Positions 45,755-56,778 of a stretch of 64,000 nt of DNA are shown piece by piece. Position 1 is the first letter of the stretch. Every line of letters begins with the position of its first letter. Below the pieces are notes generated by a model that did not search any database, had not been told where the DNA came from, and saw only the letters and a program-made list of their open reading frames with translations. The position numbers were made by a program, and so were the translations under genes. Origin of the DNA: Thinopyrum elongatum (taxonomy: Eukaryota; Streptophyta; Magnoliopsida; Poales; Poaceae). The DNA lies in assembly GCA_011799875.1 (NCBI GenBank), contig CM022301.1:10435570-10499569 (forward strand), written 5' to 3'.

Positions 45755-47027
45755 TGGCATCATGAGCTAGGTCTATGCGTAGTTTCTTGCACGAGTGGAA
45801 CACAAGTTGTTGTGGGCGTCGATTTTGTCAATTTTCTTGCCATTACTAGTCTTATCTTGATTCGGCGGCATCTTGGGATGAAGCGGCCCGGACCGACCTT
45901 ACACGTACGCTTACGTGAGACAGGTTCCACCGACTGACATGCACTAGTTGCATAAGGTGGCTAGCGGGTGTCTGTCTCTCCCACTTTAGTCGGATCGGAT
46001 TCGATGAAAAGGGTCCTTATGAAGGGTAAATAGAAATTGGCATATCACGTTGTGGTTGTGGCGTAGGTAAGAAACATTCTTGCTAGAAACCTATAGCAGC
46101 CACGTAAAAATATTTTGCAACAACAATTAGAGGACGTCTAACTTGTTCTTGCAGCATATGCCGTGTGATGTGATATGGCCAAAAGGATGTGATGAATGAT
46201 ATATGTGATGTATGAGATTGATCATGTTCTTGTAATAGGAATCACAACTTGCATGTCGATGAGTATGACAACCGGCAGGAGCCATAGGAGTTGTCTTAAT
46301 TTATTGTATGACCTGCGTGTCAATGAAAAATGCCATGTAATTACTTTACTTTATTGCTAACCGTTAGCCATAGTAGTAGAAGTAATAGTTGGCGAGGCAA
46401 CTTCATGAAGACATGATGATGGAGATCATGGTGTCATGCCGGTGACGATGATGATCATGGTGCCCCGAAGATGGAGATCAAAAGGAGCAAAATGATATTG
46501 GCCATATCATGTCACTATTTGATTGCATGTGATGTTTATCATGTTTACATCTTATTTGCTTAGAACGACGGTTGCATAAATAAGATGATCCCTCGCTAAA
46601 ATTTCAAGAAATTGTTCCCCCTAACTGTGCACCATTGCGAAGGTTCGTTGTCTCGAAGCACCACGTGATGATCGGGTGTGATAGATTCTAATGTTCGAAT
46701 ACAACGGGTGTAAGCCAGATTTACACATGCAAAACACTTAGGTTGACTTGACGAGCCTAGCATGTACAGACATGGCCTCGGAACACGGAAGACCGAAAGG
46801 TCGAACATGAGTCATATAGAAGATACGATCAACATAGAGATGTTCACCGTTGATGACTAGTCCGTCTCACGTGATGATCGGACACGGCCTAGTCGATTCG
46901 GATCATGTAACACTTAAATGACTAGAGGGATGTCTATCTGAGTGGGAGTTCATTGAATAATTTAATTAGATGAACTTAATTATCATGAACTTAGTCTAAA
47001 ATCTTTACAATATGTCTTGTAGATCAA
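45755..47027 (+). other. Leader of element H with primer binding site
   Basis: One base after the LTR, TGGCATCATGAGC at 45756-45768 is a variant of the Copia tRNA-Met primer site. The remaining leader of about 1.26 kb is non-coding with several short upstream ATGs. It probably holds packaging and dimerisation signals; none can be defined from sequence alone. Confidence 0.65.
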
Positions 47028-49427
47028 ATGGCCCACGCTAATGTTGCCCTCAACTTCAACGCATTCCTAGAGAAAACCAAGATGAAAGACGATGGTAGCA
47101 ACTACACGGACTGGGTCCGTAACCTGAGGATTATCCTCATAGTTGCCAAGAAAGCATATGTCCTTGAAGCACCGCTAGGTGACGCACCTGTTTTCCCAGC
47201 AACTCAAGACGTTATGAACGCCTGGCAGTCGCGTAGTGATGATTACTCCCTGGTTCAGTGCGGCATGCTTTACAGCTTAGAACTGGGGCTCCAAAAGCGT
47301 TTTGAGCAACACGGAGCATATGAGATGTTCCAAGAGCTGAAAATGGTTTTCCAAGCTCATGCCCGGGTCGAGAGATATGAAGTCTCCGACAAGTTCTACA
47401 GTTGTAAGATGGAGGAGAATAGTTCTGTCAGCGAGCATCTACTCAAAATGTCTGGGTTGCACAACCGCTTGTCTCAGCTGGGAGTTAATCTCCCGGATGA
47501 CGCGGCCGTTGACAGAATCCTTCAGTCGCTTCCACCTAGCTACAAGAGCTTTGTGATGAACTTCAATATGCAGGGGATGGAGAAAACCATTCCTGAGATA
47601 TATTCAATGCTGAAATCAGTGGAGGTGGAGATCAAAAAGGAACATCAAGTGTTGATGGTGAATAAAACCACTAAGTTCAAGAAAGGCAAGGGTAAAAAGA
47701 ACTTCAAGAAGGACGGCAAGGGAGTTGCCGCGGCCGGTAAGCAAGCTACCGGGAAGAAGCCAAAGAATGGACCCAAGCCTGAGACTGAATGCTTTTATTG
47801 CAAGGGAAACGGTCACTGGAAGCGGAATTGCCCCAAGTACTTAGCGGATAAGAAGGCCGGCAATACCAAAGGTATATGTGATATACATGTTATTGATGTG
47901 TACCTTACCAGCGCTCGTAGTAGCTCCTGGGTATTTGATACCGGTGCGGTTGCTCATATTTGTAACTCAAAGCAGGAGCTGCGGAATAAGCGGAGACTGG
48001 CGAAGGACGAGGTGACGATGCGCGTCGGGAATGGTTCCAAGGTCGATGTGATCACCGTCGGCACGCTACCTCTACATCTACCTTCGGGATTAGTTTTAAA
48101 CATCAATAATTGTTATTTAGTACCAGCTTTGAGCATGAACATTGTATCAGGATCTCGTTTGATGCGAGATGGCTACTCATTTAAATCCGAGAATAATGGT
48201 TGTTCTATTTATATGAGAGAGATGTTTTATGGTCATGCCCCGCTGGTCAATGGTTTATTCTTATTGAATCTCGAACGTGATGTTACACATGTTCATAGTG
48301 TGAATGCCAAAAGTTGTAAGGTTGATAATGATAGTCCCACATACTTGTGGCACTGCCGCCTTGGTCACATTGGTGTCAAACGCATGAAGAAACTCCATGC
48401 AGATGGACTTTTGGAGTCTCTTGATTACGAATCATTTGACACGTGCAAACCATGCCTCATGGGCAAAATGACCAAGACTCCGTTCTCCGGGACAATGGAG
48501 CGAGCAACCAACTTATTGGAAATCATACATACTGATGTGTGTGGTCCAATGAGCGTTGAGGCTCGCGGTGGTTATCGTTATGTTCTCACCCTCACTGATG
48601 ACTTAAGTAGATATGGGTATGTCTACTTAATGAAACACAAGTCTGAGACCTTCGAAAAGTCCAAGGAATTTCAGAGTGAGGTAGAGAATCAACGTGACAG
48701 GAAAATAAAGTTCTTACGATCGGATAGTGGAGGGGAATATTTGAGTCACGAGTTTGGCACGCACTTAAGGAAATGTGGAATTGTTTCACAACTCACGCCG
48801 ACTGGAACACCTCAGCGTAATGGTGTGTCCGAACGTCGTAATCGCACTCTATTGGATATGGTGCGATCTATGATGTCTCTTACCGATCTACCACTATCAT
48901 TTTGGGGTTATGCTTTAGAGACTGCCGCATTCACTTTAAATAGGGCTCCGTCGAAATCCGTTGAGACGACACCGTATGAATTATGGTTTGGGAAGAAACC
49001 TAAGCTGTCGTTTCTGAAAGTTTGGGGATGCGATGCTTATGTCAAGAAACTTCAACCTGAAAAGCTCGAACCCAAATCGGAAAAATGCGTCTTCATAGGA
49101 TACCCTAAAGAAACTATTGGGTATACCTTCTACCTTAGATCCGAAGGCAAGATCTTTGTTGCCAAGAATGGATCCTTTCTGGAGAAAGAGTTTCTCTCGA
49201 AAGAAGTAAGTGGGAGGAAAGTAGAACTTGATGAGGTACCCCCTCTTGAACCGGAGAGTAGCGCAGCTCAGGAAGATGTTTCTGTGGTGCCTGCATCGAC
49301 TAGAGAGGAAGTTAATGATGATGATCATGAAACTTCGGATCAAGTGCTACTGAACTTCGTAGGTCCACGAGGACACGTTCCGCACCAGAGTGGTACGGCA
49401 ACCCTGTCTTGGAAGTCATGTTGTTAG
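47028..49427 (+). CDS. Gag-protease-integrase part of Copia polyprotein, element H
   Basis: 799 codons from MAHANVALNFNAFLEK. Gag core (UBN2-like) over about residues 10-200; zinc knuckle CFYCKGNGHWKRNC at about 255-268 for RNA binding; protease DTGA near 303; integrase zinc-binding HCRLGH (about 442-447) and CKPC (about 473-476); catalytic aspartates in HTDVCG (about 502) and RSDSGGEY (about 565) and glutamate in SERRNRT (about 601). All motifs are intact. The last 25 or so residues, after DDDHETSDQ, are out of frame because of a one-base indel near 49345; the natural product would continue into the reverse transcriptase frame. Confidence 0.9.
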   Translation: MAHANVALNFNAFLEKTKMKDDGSNYTDWVRNLRIILIVAKKAYVLEAPLGDAPVFPATQDVMNAWQSRSDDYSLVQCGMLYSLELGLQKRFEQHGAYEMFQELKMVFQAHARVERYEVSDKFYSCKMEENSSVSEHLLKMSGLHNRLSQLGVNLPDDAAVDRILQSLPPSYKSFVMNFNMQGMEKTIPEIYSMLKSVEVEIKKEHQVLMVNKTTKFKKGKGKKNFKKDGKGVAAAGKQATGKKPKNGPKPETECFYCKGNGHWKRNCPKYLADKKAGNTKGICDIHVIDVYLTSARSSSWVFDTGAVAHICNSKQELRNKRRLAKDEVTMRVGNGSKVDVITVGTLPLHLPSGLVLNINNCYLVPALSMNIVSGSRLMRDGYSFKSENNGCSIYMREMFYGHAPLVNGLFLLNLERDVTHVHSVNAKSCKVDNDSPTYLWHCRLGHIGVKRMKKLHADGLLESLDYESFDTCKPCLMGKMTKTPFSGTMERATNLLEIIHTDVCGPMSVEARGGYRYVLTLTDDLSRYGYVYLMKHKSETFEKSKEFQSEVENQRDRKIKFLRSDSGGEYLSHEFGTHLRKCGIVSQLTPTGTPQRNGVSERRNRTLLDMVRSMMSLTDLPLSFWGYALETAAFTLNRAPSKSVETTPYELWFGKKPKLSFLKVWGCDAYVKKLQPEKLEPKSEKCVFIGYPKETIGYTFYLRSEGKIFVAKNGSFLEKEFLSKEVSGRKVELDEVPPLEPESSAAQEDVSVVPASTREEVNDDDHETSDQVLLNFVGPRGHVPHQSGTATLSWKSCC

Positions 49428-51010
49428 ACAATGGTGAACCTTCAAACTATGAAGAAGCGATGGCGGGCCCGGATTCCAACAAATGGCTAGAAGCCATGAA
49501 ATCCGAGATAGGATCCATGTATGAAAACGAAGTATGGACTTTGACAGACTTGCCCGATGATTGGCAAGCCATAGAGAACAAATGGATCTTTAAGAAGAAG
49601 ACAGACGCGGATGGTAATGTGACCATCTATAAGGCTCGACTTGTCGCTAAGGGTTATCGACAAGTTCAAGGTGTTGACTACGATGAGACCTTCTCACTCG
49701 TAGCGAAGCTGAAGTCCGTCAGAATCATGTTAGCAATTTCCGCATACTATGATTATGAGATATGGCAAATGGACGTCAAAACGGCATTCCTTAATGGTTT
49801 CCTTAAGGAAGAGTTGCATATGATGCAGCCGGAAGGTTTTGTCGATCCTAATAATGCTGACAAGGTATGCAAGCTCCAGTGCTCAATCTATGGGCTGGTG
49901 CAAGCATCTCGGAGTTGGAACATTCACTTTGATGAGATGATCAAAGTGTTTGGGTTTACACAGACTTATGGAGAAGCCTGTGTTTACAAGAAAGTGAGTG
50001 GGAGCTCTGTAGCATTTCTCATATTATATGTAGATGACATACTATTAATGGGAAATGATATAGAATTCTTGGAAAGCATAAAGGCCTACTTGAACAAGTG
50101 TTTTTCAATGAAGGACCTTGGAGAAGCTGCTTACATATTAGGCATCAAGATCTATAGAGATAGATCAAGACGCCTCATTGGTCTTTCGCAAAGCACATAC
50201 CTTGACAAGATATTGAAGAAGTTCAATATGGATCAGTCCAAGAAGGGGTTCTTGCCTGTATTACAAGGTGTGAGATTGAGCACGGCTCAATGCCCGACCT
50301 CGGCAGAAGATAGAGAAAAGATGAGAGTCATCCCCTATGCCTCAGCCATAGGATCTATTATGTATGCCATGCTGTGTACCAGACCTGATGTGAACCTCGC
50401 CGTAAGTTTGGTAGGAAGGTACCAAAGTAATCCCGGCATGGAACACTGGACAGCGGTCAAGAACATCCTGAAGTACCTGAAAAGAACTAAGGATATGTTT
50501 CTCGTTTATGGAGGTGACGAAGAGCTCGTCGTAAAGGGTTACGTCAATGCTAGCTTCGACACAGATCTGGATGACTCTAAGTCACAAACCGGATACGTGT
50601 ATATTTTGAATGGTGGGGCAGTCAGCTGGTGCAGTTGCAAGCAAAGCGTCGTGGCGGGATCTACATGTGAAGCGGAGTACATAGCTGCCTCAGAGGCAGC
50701 ACAAGAAGTAGTCTGGATGAAGGAGTTCATCACCGACCTAGGAGTTATTCCCAATGCGTCGGGCCCAATGACTCTCTTCTGTGACAACACTGGAGCTATT
50801 GCCCTTGCCAAGGAGCCCAGGTTTCACAAGAAGACCAGGCATATCAAGCGTCGCTTCAACTCCATTCGTGAACATGTTCAAGATGGAGACATAGATATTT
50901 GTAAAGTGCATACGGATCTGAATGTCGCAGATCCGTTGACTAAACCTCTTCCACGAGCAAAACATGATCAACACCAGAACTCTATGGGTGTTCGATTCAT
51001 CACAATGTAA
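49409..51010 (+). CDS. Reverse transcriptase-RNase H part of Copia polyprotein, element H
   Basis: 533 codons in a different frame from the upstream ORF; the true frame extends back to about 49350 (the nominal start is TTG). Reverse transcriptase has QMDVKTAFLNG (about 118-128) and YVDD near 207. RNase H has blocks ASFDTDLDD (about 380), CEAEY (about 421) and CDNTGAI (about 459). The first block reads VNASF where VDASF or TDASF is usual, so the first catalytic aspartate is replaced by asparagine. The end NVADPLTKPL and HDQHQNSMG is the normal Copia C terminus. Separation from gag by the frameshift means this part would not be translated in this copy. Confidence 0.9.
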   Translation: MEVMLLDNGEPSNYEEAMAGPDSNKWLEAMKSEIGSMYENEVWTLTDLPDDWQAIENKWIFKKKTDADGNVTIYKARLVAKGYRQVQGVDYDETFSLVAKLKSVRIMLAISAYYDYEIWQMDVKTAFLNGFLKEELHMMQPEGFVDPNNADKVCKLQCSIYGLVQASRSWNIHFDEMIKVFGFTQTYGEACVYKKVSGSSVAFLILYVDDILLMGNDIEFLESIKAYLNKCFSMKDLGEAAYILGIKIYRDRSRRLIGLSQSTYLDKILKKFNMDQSKKGFLPVLQGVRLSTAQCPTSAEDREKMRVIPYASAIGSIMYAMLCTRPDVNLAVSLVGRYQSNPGMEHWTAVKNILKYLKRTKDMFLVYGGDEELVVKGYVNASFDTDLDDSKSQTGYVYILNGGAVSWCSCKQSVVAGSTCEAEYIAASEAAQEVVWMKEFITDLGVIPNASGPMTLFCDNTGAIALAKEPRFHKKTRHIKRRFNSIREHVQDGDIDICKVHTDLNVADPLTKPLPRAKHDQHQNSMGVRFITM

Positions 51011-51030
51011 CTAGATTATTGACTCTAGTG

Positions 51031-51042
51031 CAAGTGGGAGAC
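51031..51042 (+). other. Polypurine tract of element H
   Basis: CAAGTGGGAGAC directly before the 3' LTR, as in BARE/Angela-type elements. Confidence 0.75.
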
Positions 51043-52793
51043 TGTTGGAAATATGCCATAGAGGCAATAATAAAGTGGTTATTATTATATTTCCTTGTTC
51101 ATGATAATTGTCTATTGTTCATGCTATAATTGTGTTCTCCGGAAATCGTAATGCATGTGTGAATACATAGACCACAACATGTCCCTAGTGAGCCTCTAGT
51201 TGACTAGCTCGTTGATCAATAGGTGGTTACGGTTTCCTGACCATGGACATTGGATGTCGTTGATAACGGGATCACATCATTAGGAGAATGATGTGATGGA
51301 CAAGACCCAATCCTAAGCATAGCACTAGATCGTGTAGTTCGTCTGCTAAAGCTTTTCTAATGTCAAGTATCATTTCCTTAGCCAATGAGATTGTGCAACT
51401 CCCGGATACCGTAGGAATGCTTTGGGTGTGTCAAATGTCACAACGTAACTTGGTGACCATAAAGGTGCACTACAGGTATCTCCGAAAGTGTGTGTTGGGT
51501 TGGCACGAATCGAGACTGGGATTTGTCACTCCGTATGATGGAGAGGTATCTCTGGGCCCACTCAGTAATGCATCATCACAATGAGCTCAATGTGACTAAA
51601 GAGTTAGCCACGGGATCATGCGTTACGGAACGAGTAAAGAGACTTGCCGGTAACGAGATTGAACAAGGTATAGGGATACCGACGATCGAATCTCGGGCAA
51701 GTATCATACCGGTAGACAAAGGGAATTGTATACGGGATTGATTGAATCCTCGACATCGTGGTTAATCCGATGAGATCATCGTGGAACATGTGGGAGCCAA
51801 CATGGGTATCCAGATCCCGCTGTTGGTTACTGGCAGGAGAGATGTCTCGGTCATGTTTGTATGGTTCCCGAACTCGTAGGGTCTACACACTTAAGGTTCG
51901 GTGACTCTAGGGTTGTTATGGGAAATAGTATGTGAATACCGAATGTTGTTCGGAGTCCCGGATGAGATCCCAGACGTCACGAGGAGTTCCGGAATTGTCC
52001 GGAGGTAAAGATTTATATATGGGAATTTGTTATTGGGGTTCCGGAAAAAGTTCGGGTTTTTTCGGTATTGTACCGGGAAGCTTTCGAAAGGTTCCAGAGG
52101 ATTCCGGAGGGGTCCGGAAGTCCGGAAAGTGTTCCACCACGTCCAATACAGCAGCATGGGCTGTAAGGGGGCGCCCTAGCCTTAATGGGCTAGGGGAACC
52201 AGCCCTCCTAAGGCCCATGCGCATGGGAGAGGGGAAACCCTAAAGGGGGAGGGCCTCCACTTGACTTGGGAGGCACTCCTCCCCCCCTTGGCGGCCGCCC
52301 CAACCCTAGATGGGATCTATGGGGCCGGCCCCCTCTCCCCCCCAGCCTATAAATAGTGGAGGTGTGGGAGGGAGGCCACAACCTCTCCCCTGGCGCAGCC
52401 CTCCCCCTCTCCAACACCTCCTCCTCCTCCGTTTGAGCTTGGCGAAGCCCTGCCGGAGAACTGCAAGTTCCACCACCACGCCGTCGTGCTGCTGGAGCTG
52501 TCTTCCCCAACCTCTCCCTCCTCCTTGCTGGATCAAGGCGCAGGAGACGTCATCGGGCTGCACGTGTGTTGAATGCGGAGGCACCGTTGTTCGGTGCTTA
52601 GATCGGAATCGACCGCGATCTGAATCGCTGCGTGTACGACTCCTCCAACCGCGTTCTTGCAACGCTTCCGCATCGCGATCTTCAAGGGTATGAAGATGCA
52701 CTCCTCTCTCTCTCTCTCGTTGCTAGTCTCTCCATAGATTGATCTTGGTGATGCGTAGAAAAAAAAATTGATTTACTACTACGTTCCCCAACA
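51043..52793 (+). repeat. 3' LTR of element H
   Basis: Same length within three bases and same motifs as the 5' LTR. Ends CCCCAACA at 52793. The following AGCAC is the right target duplication copy. Confidence 0.92.
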
Positions 52794-52798
52794 AGCAC

Positions 52799-53230
52799 CT
52801 GGGATCTTTAGTAATCCTAGCGCTGCTCCTTCCAGCAAGGCTAGGGATGACACTGTAGATGGTGGCACTCTCCTGCCTGCTGAGGTGGGAGCTGGCGCCC
52901 CTAGCGCTCCTTGGGCACCGTCACCACCGTCATCTGCCTCTCCAGGGAGGGTGATGGGCCGGAGGCCCGGCATTCCCCCGGAGCGACAGTGATGAGGAGG
53001 AAGCTGGCGAAGATGAGGAAGGCAGGTGGTAGGCTGTCAGGTCAGAGTACAATGGCACCGACGCCTTTGTCTCGTATTGGCCGCCCGCTGCTCCATCTTT
53101 TGGCTCTTATCCCGGCACCATCATCGCCAGCCTCTTCTGGACGGTTGCCGGGGGAAGCTCTATTGGGGTCTTTTGCCGCGTGCACCCCCATAGGTGCTCC
53201 TTTTGCCCTCCTTGCACTCGAGATGAACCC
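52799..53230 (+). pseudogene. Antisense ORF of Tat element G, 3' part
   Basis: Directly after the target duplication the frame reads PGIFSNPSAAPSSKARDDTVDGG and a Pro/Ser/Ala-rich run to a stop at 52990. In the next frame an acidic stretch (SDSDEEEAGEDEEG, 52982 onward) follows, a TAG near 53030, then EYNGTDAFVSYWPPAAPSF to a stop near 53230. This suggests one frameshift near 52950-52985 and one stop in a longer ancestral ORF. A Pro/Ser-rich then acidic layout suggests a disordered or nuclear protein; this is speculation. Confidence 0.4.
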
Positions 53231-54074
53231 TAGGAGAAGGAGGGCAACAAAAGCATCACAGGGCACCTATCCTTTATTTTTAAAAGATGTAGGCGCTTGC
53301 TAATCTTTAGTTCAAATTATGCAACCCTCTGCCCATGTCTTGTACTCTGTATGATTTGTACTTGTTGATCAATGTATTAATGAAAAAGAGTGCTTGCTGG
53401 GTTCTCGCGCATGTGTAAGGTCCATGCTAAGGAACGAGTCCTTATTACTTCCAAGTAAGCAAAGTTTTCCCGGCAGCACATCTTGCCGCCCCCCTCCTTC
53501 TACTACTACTACGCTCTCGCCTCGGCAAGGGTAGGAGCGAAAATGGGGGCAGGCCCTTCGTCCATCTCCTTCCAACTGTCACTACGACCAACTTCTAACC
53601 GAAGAGTTTTCGGTCTAGAAAGGAGGGAGAACAGAAGTATAGGAGCGACCAAGTTTCCTTACGCACAAGTATTTCACATAGAGATACATCATGAATGGCG
53701 AGGAGAACTTATCTGTGTCTGCTGTTCCCGGTAGCGATGGGCTACCGGGGGCTAGTGCGCTGGCTCGCCCCTTTCTCCTTCCAGGAAGTTCTACCACGTC
53801 AGAGGCATAGCTGTGAACCAAAGAAGCACAAGGGAGAGAACAGCAGCATACGATCTCCTTGTAAAGGATTAGCTAGCTTATACTAAGCATGATTGCAATC
53901 CTATCAAAGATATGCTCAATCTAAGCATGCATGCAAGTTCCTAGGGTGCCAGCACTTCGTTTTATTGTCTGTGCACAGGGTCTGTGCCTGGCTTTGTACA
54001 AAGGGGTACATGCGCATCGGTAAGTCTTGTACAAAAGGTGGTTGCCGGGACTGAGCCCGGCAACCGTGCCTTAC
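53231..54074. other. Region between antisense ORF and pol end of element G
   Basis: No supported ORF on either strand. A plus-strand AATGTATTAATGAAAAAG stretch near 53370-53390 could serve as a polyadenylation region for the antisense transcript. Confidence 0.35.
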
Positions 54075-55368
54075 GGGTAGAACTTGCGAAGATGCTCAAT
54101 ATTCCATGAGTTCTGCACCTTAATGCCATCTTCGGTCTCCAGACGGACTGCTCTAGGTCTGGTGACTCATGCTACCCGGTAAGGGCCTTCCCACTTCGGC
54201 GTCAACTTGTTAGAACCCTTGGCAGATTGAACACGCCTAAGGACAAGGTCGCCTTCCTCAAGGCTCCGGGCATGCACACTGCGGCTATGATAGCGGCGCA
54301 GGGCTTGCTGGTACTGTGCAGCACGTACAGCCACCCGGAGATGATCTTCCTCGAGGAGCACAACATCGTCATGCCGTAGCTGCTCCTGCTCAACTTCATC
54401 ATAAGCAAGTACTCGAGGTGACCCGTATATGAGTTCCGTGGGGAGCACTACTTCTGCCCCATGTACAAGGGAGAAGGGAGTCTAGCCGGTGGCTCGATTT
54501 GGTGTCGTACGGAGGGACCAAAGAACCATCGACAACTCGTCGATCCAGCGTCTGCCGCACTTTTGCAACTTATCGAAAGTTCTCGCCTTGAGTCCTCGCA
54601 ACACTTCAGCATTCATCGTCTCAGCTTGTCCATTGCTCCGGGGATGAGCAACAGAAGCAAAGAGACCTTGCTTCCAAAGCTTTGGATGTATTGAGTGAAG
54701 GCGCGGCTCATGAATTGGGTGCCGTTATCAGTGATCACCCTGGTGGGTACTCCAAAATGGCACACCAATCCTTTCAAGAACCTGATAGCTGACTGTGCGG
54801 TCACCTTCCTCACTTGCTCTACTTTCGACCACTTTGTAAACTTGTCGATTGCCACGAACAAGAATTCAAAGCCCCCGGCAGCACAGGGGAAGGGGCCCAA
54901 GATGTCGAGCCCCCAGACCAAAAACGGCCAGGATAAAGGGATCGTCTGGAGAGCTTGAGCTAGCTGATGGACGTTCTTGGAGTGGAACTGGCAGGCTTCA
55001 CATCTGGCGACTAGCTCAGTTGCGTCTTGGAGGGCCGTGGGCTAGTAGAAACCCTGCCAGAAAGCTTTTCCGACCAGGGCTCTGGATCCAAGGTGGGAGC
55101 CGCACATGCCTTTGTGTATCGCTGCCAGCAACTCCTGTCCAACTTCTCGGCAGATGCATTTCAATTTCACACCGGTTGGCCTTTTTCTGTATAGAGTGTC
55201 ATCGACAAACTGATACATTTTTGACCTTCGGGCTACTCTTTCAGCTTCTTCTTGCTCTTCGGGAAGTTCTCCTGTTTGGAGGTAGTGGACTATATGCCGC
55301 GCCCAAGTTGGAGCCTGAGGCTCGACAACAAGGATTAATGGCATCTCTTCGTTCGTGGGAGCGCTCAT
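54075..55368 (-). pseudogene. Integrase of Tat element G, broken
   Basis: Minus-strand order: YQFVDDTLYRKRPTGVKLKC and the zinc-binding segment (IHKGMCGSHLG, then CEACQ near 55005), then catalytic core blocks LDILGPF (about 54905) and ITDNGTQF (about 54735). A frameshift near 54680 leads to the HPRSNGQAET-type glutamate block, then LPTELIYGSPRVLAYDE and GDLVLRRVQSAKGSNKLTPKWEGPYRV (54448-54167), ending EHLRKFYP and a TAA near 54075. Stops occur near 55042 and 54481. The product would insert the cDNA; this copy cannot. Confidence 0.82.
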
Positions 55369-55383
55369 CTCGACCGCAAGAAC

Positions 55384-56028
55384 CTACGGTTCCGCGGGAG
55401 GCGGCTGCTCACCATCCGAAGTAGAGCTGTTTCCAGCAGCATCTCTACCTGCGGCTTCGGTAAGCTCTGCCGGGAGATACTTACCGGAGTCCAACTTCCT
55501 CCTTTTTTGGGCCATCGTTGAAGGGGATACTGATGGTTGGGTCAGGTGGAGGACAAAAATCCTTGGTTCTACAAGGAGCTTTTGTGCACCGCACTTTGAC
55601 AGGTGATCAGCAATGCAGTTTTCCGCACGCAGTACATGCTCTGTTTGTAGCCCGTCAAAACGCTCCTCCAGCTTCCTCACTTCCTCCACATATGCCTCCA
55701 TCAACGGGCTCTGGTAGCCCTTATTGACTTGTCTCACCACAAGTTGTGAATCACCACGGATGATCAGTTTCTTGGTTCCCAACTCTATGGCGATCCTGAG
55801 CCCAGCAAGGAGCCCTTCATACTCAGCGGTGTTGTTGGTGGCTTCCCCCCGGGGAAAGTGCATTTGGACCACATATTTGAGGTGCTCTTCGGTGGGCGCA
55901 ACGAGGAGCACACCAGCTCCGGCGCCCTACAGTGAGAAAGCACCGTCAAAATACATGATCCATTCCTGAGGTGCTTCCCTGCCGGGGAGAACTGTCTCTG
56001 GTACTTCTTCATCCGGAGTGGGCATCCA
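55384..56028 (-). pseudogene. Second RNase H (plant-type) of Tat element G
   Basis: Reads YFDGAFSL near 55950, a stop (TAG), GAGAGVLLVAPTEEHLKYV, ATNNTAEYEGLLAGLRIA, IRGDSQLVVRQVNKGYQSP and CIADHLSKCG. The D-E-D residues of RNase H are in FDGAFS, TAEYEG and GDSQLV. This domain lies after the normal RNase H and before integrase, as in Tat and Ogre-type elements, and is thought to have been acquired from a plant RNase H. Downstream, KLDSGKYLPAEL belongs to the linker to integrase. Confidence 0.8.
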
Positions 56029-56778
56029 TTATGCAATGAATTCCGCCAACACTCTGCTTTGGATAGTTGAAGTGCTCTCATATTTCAAACCAAAGCTTGA
56101 CAACTTTAGTGCCCATTCAACTATCCTGCCGGTGGCTTCAGGGTTCCTTAATATGCGCTGTAGTGGGAGGCGGGTGACAACTGTGATCTCCTGGGCTTGG
56201 AAGTAATGGCGCAACTTCGTCGAGGCCATGATGAGGCCGAAGATTAGTTTCTGCACCCCAGAGTACCTTGACCTAGCCCCTTGTAGTAGGGAGCTGACAA
56301 AAGAAACTGGTCGTTGCACCACCTTCTTCCTTGCCATGGTTGATTTAGCTCCTTCCCCGAAGAGGGCAGTTGCCACAGCTGCTTCCCCGTCCACTTCTCG
56401 CTGCGCCACTAGCGCTGCACTAGCCACTTGATTCGTTGCTGCTAGATATAGCAACAACAGCTCTTGTTGTTTAGGAGCGACTAAAGTGGGAGCAGAGGAA
56501 AGGTATGCTTTCAGGCCTCGCAGCGCTGCTTCTGCCTCAGGGGTCCACCTCATTGGTCCTGCCTTCTTCAAGATTTTGAAGAAAGGCAATGCATGCTCGG
56601 CAGACTTGGAAATGAAACTACTCATCGCGGCAACACATCCAGTCAAACGCCTCACATCCTTAACTGTCCTTGGTGCTTGAATCTGTTCAATTGCTCTGAA
56701 CTTATCTGTGTTGGCCTCTATCCCTCGGTGAGACACAAAGAAACCAAGGAGCTTGCCGGAGGGGCACCGAACACACAC
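56029..56778 (-). pseudogene. First (Gypsy) RNase H / connection region of element G
   Basis: LGFFVSHRGIEANTDKFRAI, then KDVRRLTGCVAAMSSFISKSAEHALPFF, then APKQQELLLLYLAATNQVASAALV (the degenerated RNase H core, in which the usual aspartate positions are not conserved), then RPVSFVSSLLQGARSRYSGVQKLIF and ITVVTRLPLQRILRNPEATGRI. Loss of catalytic residues in this domain alongside a second RNase H is typical of Tat-lineage elements. Confidence 0.78.

Larger units (their letters stand above)
44001..52793 (+). mobile_element. BARE/Angela-type Copia element H, nearly intact
   Basis: LTRs of 1754 and 1751 bases (44001-45754, 51043-52793) start TGTTGGAAATATGCC and end CCCCAACA. The 5-base flanks are AGCGC and AGCAC (4/5). 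Inside are a tRNA-Met-like primer site, a long leader, gag-pol in two overlapping frames and a polypurine tract (CAAGTGGGAGAC, 51031-51042). It lies inside Tat element G. By eye, the first 540 LTR bases differ at about 18 positions (about 3%). It is the youngest complete element here, but one frameshift and a lost RNase H residue make self-mobilisation unlikely. Confidence 0.93.
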
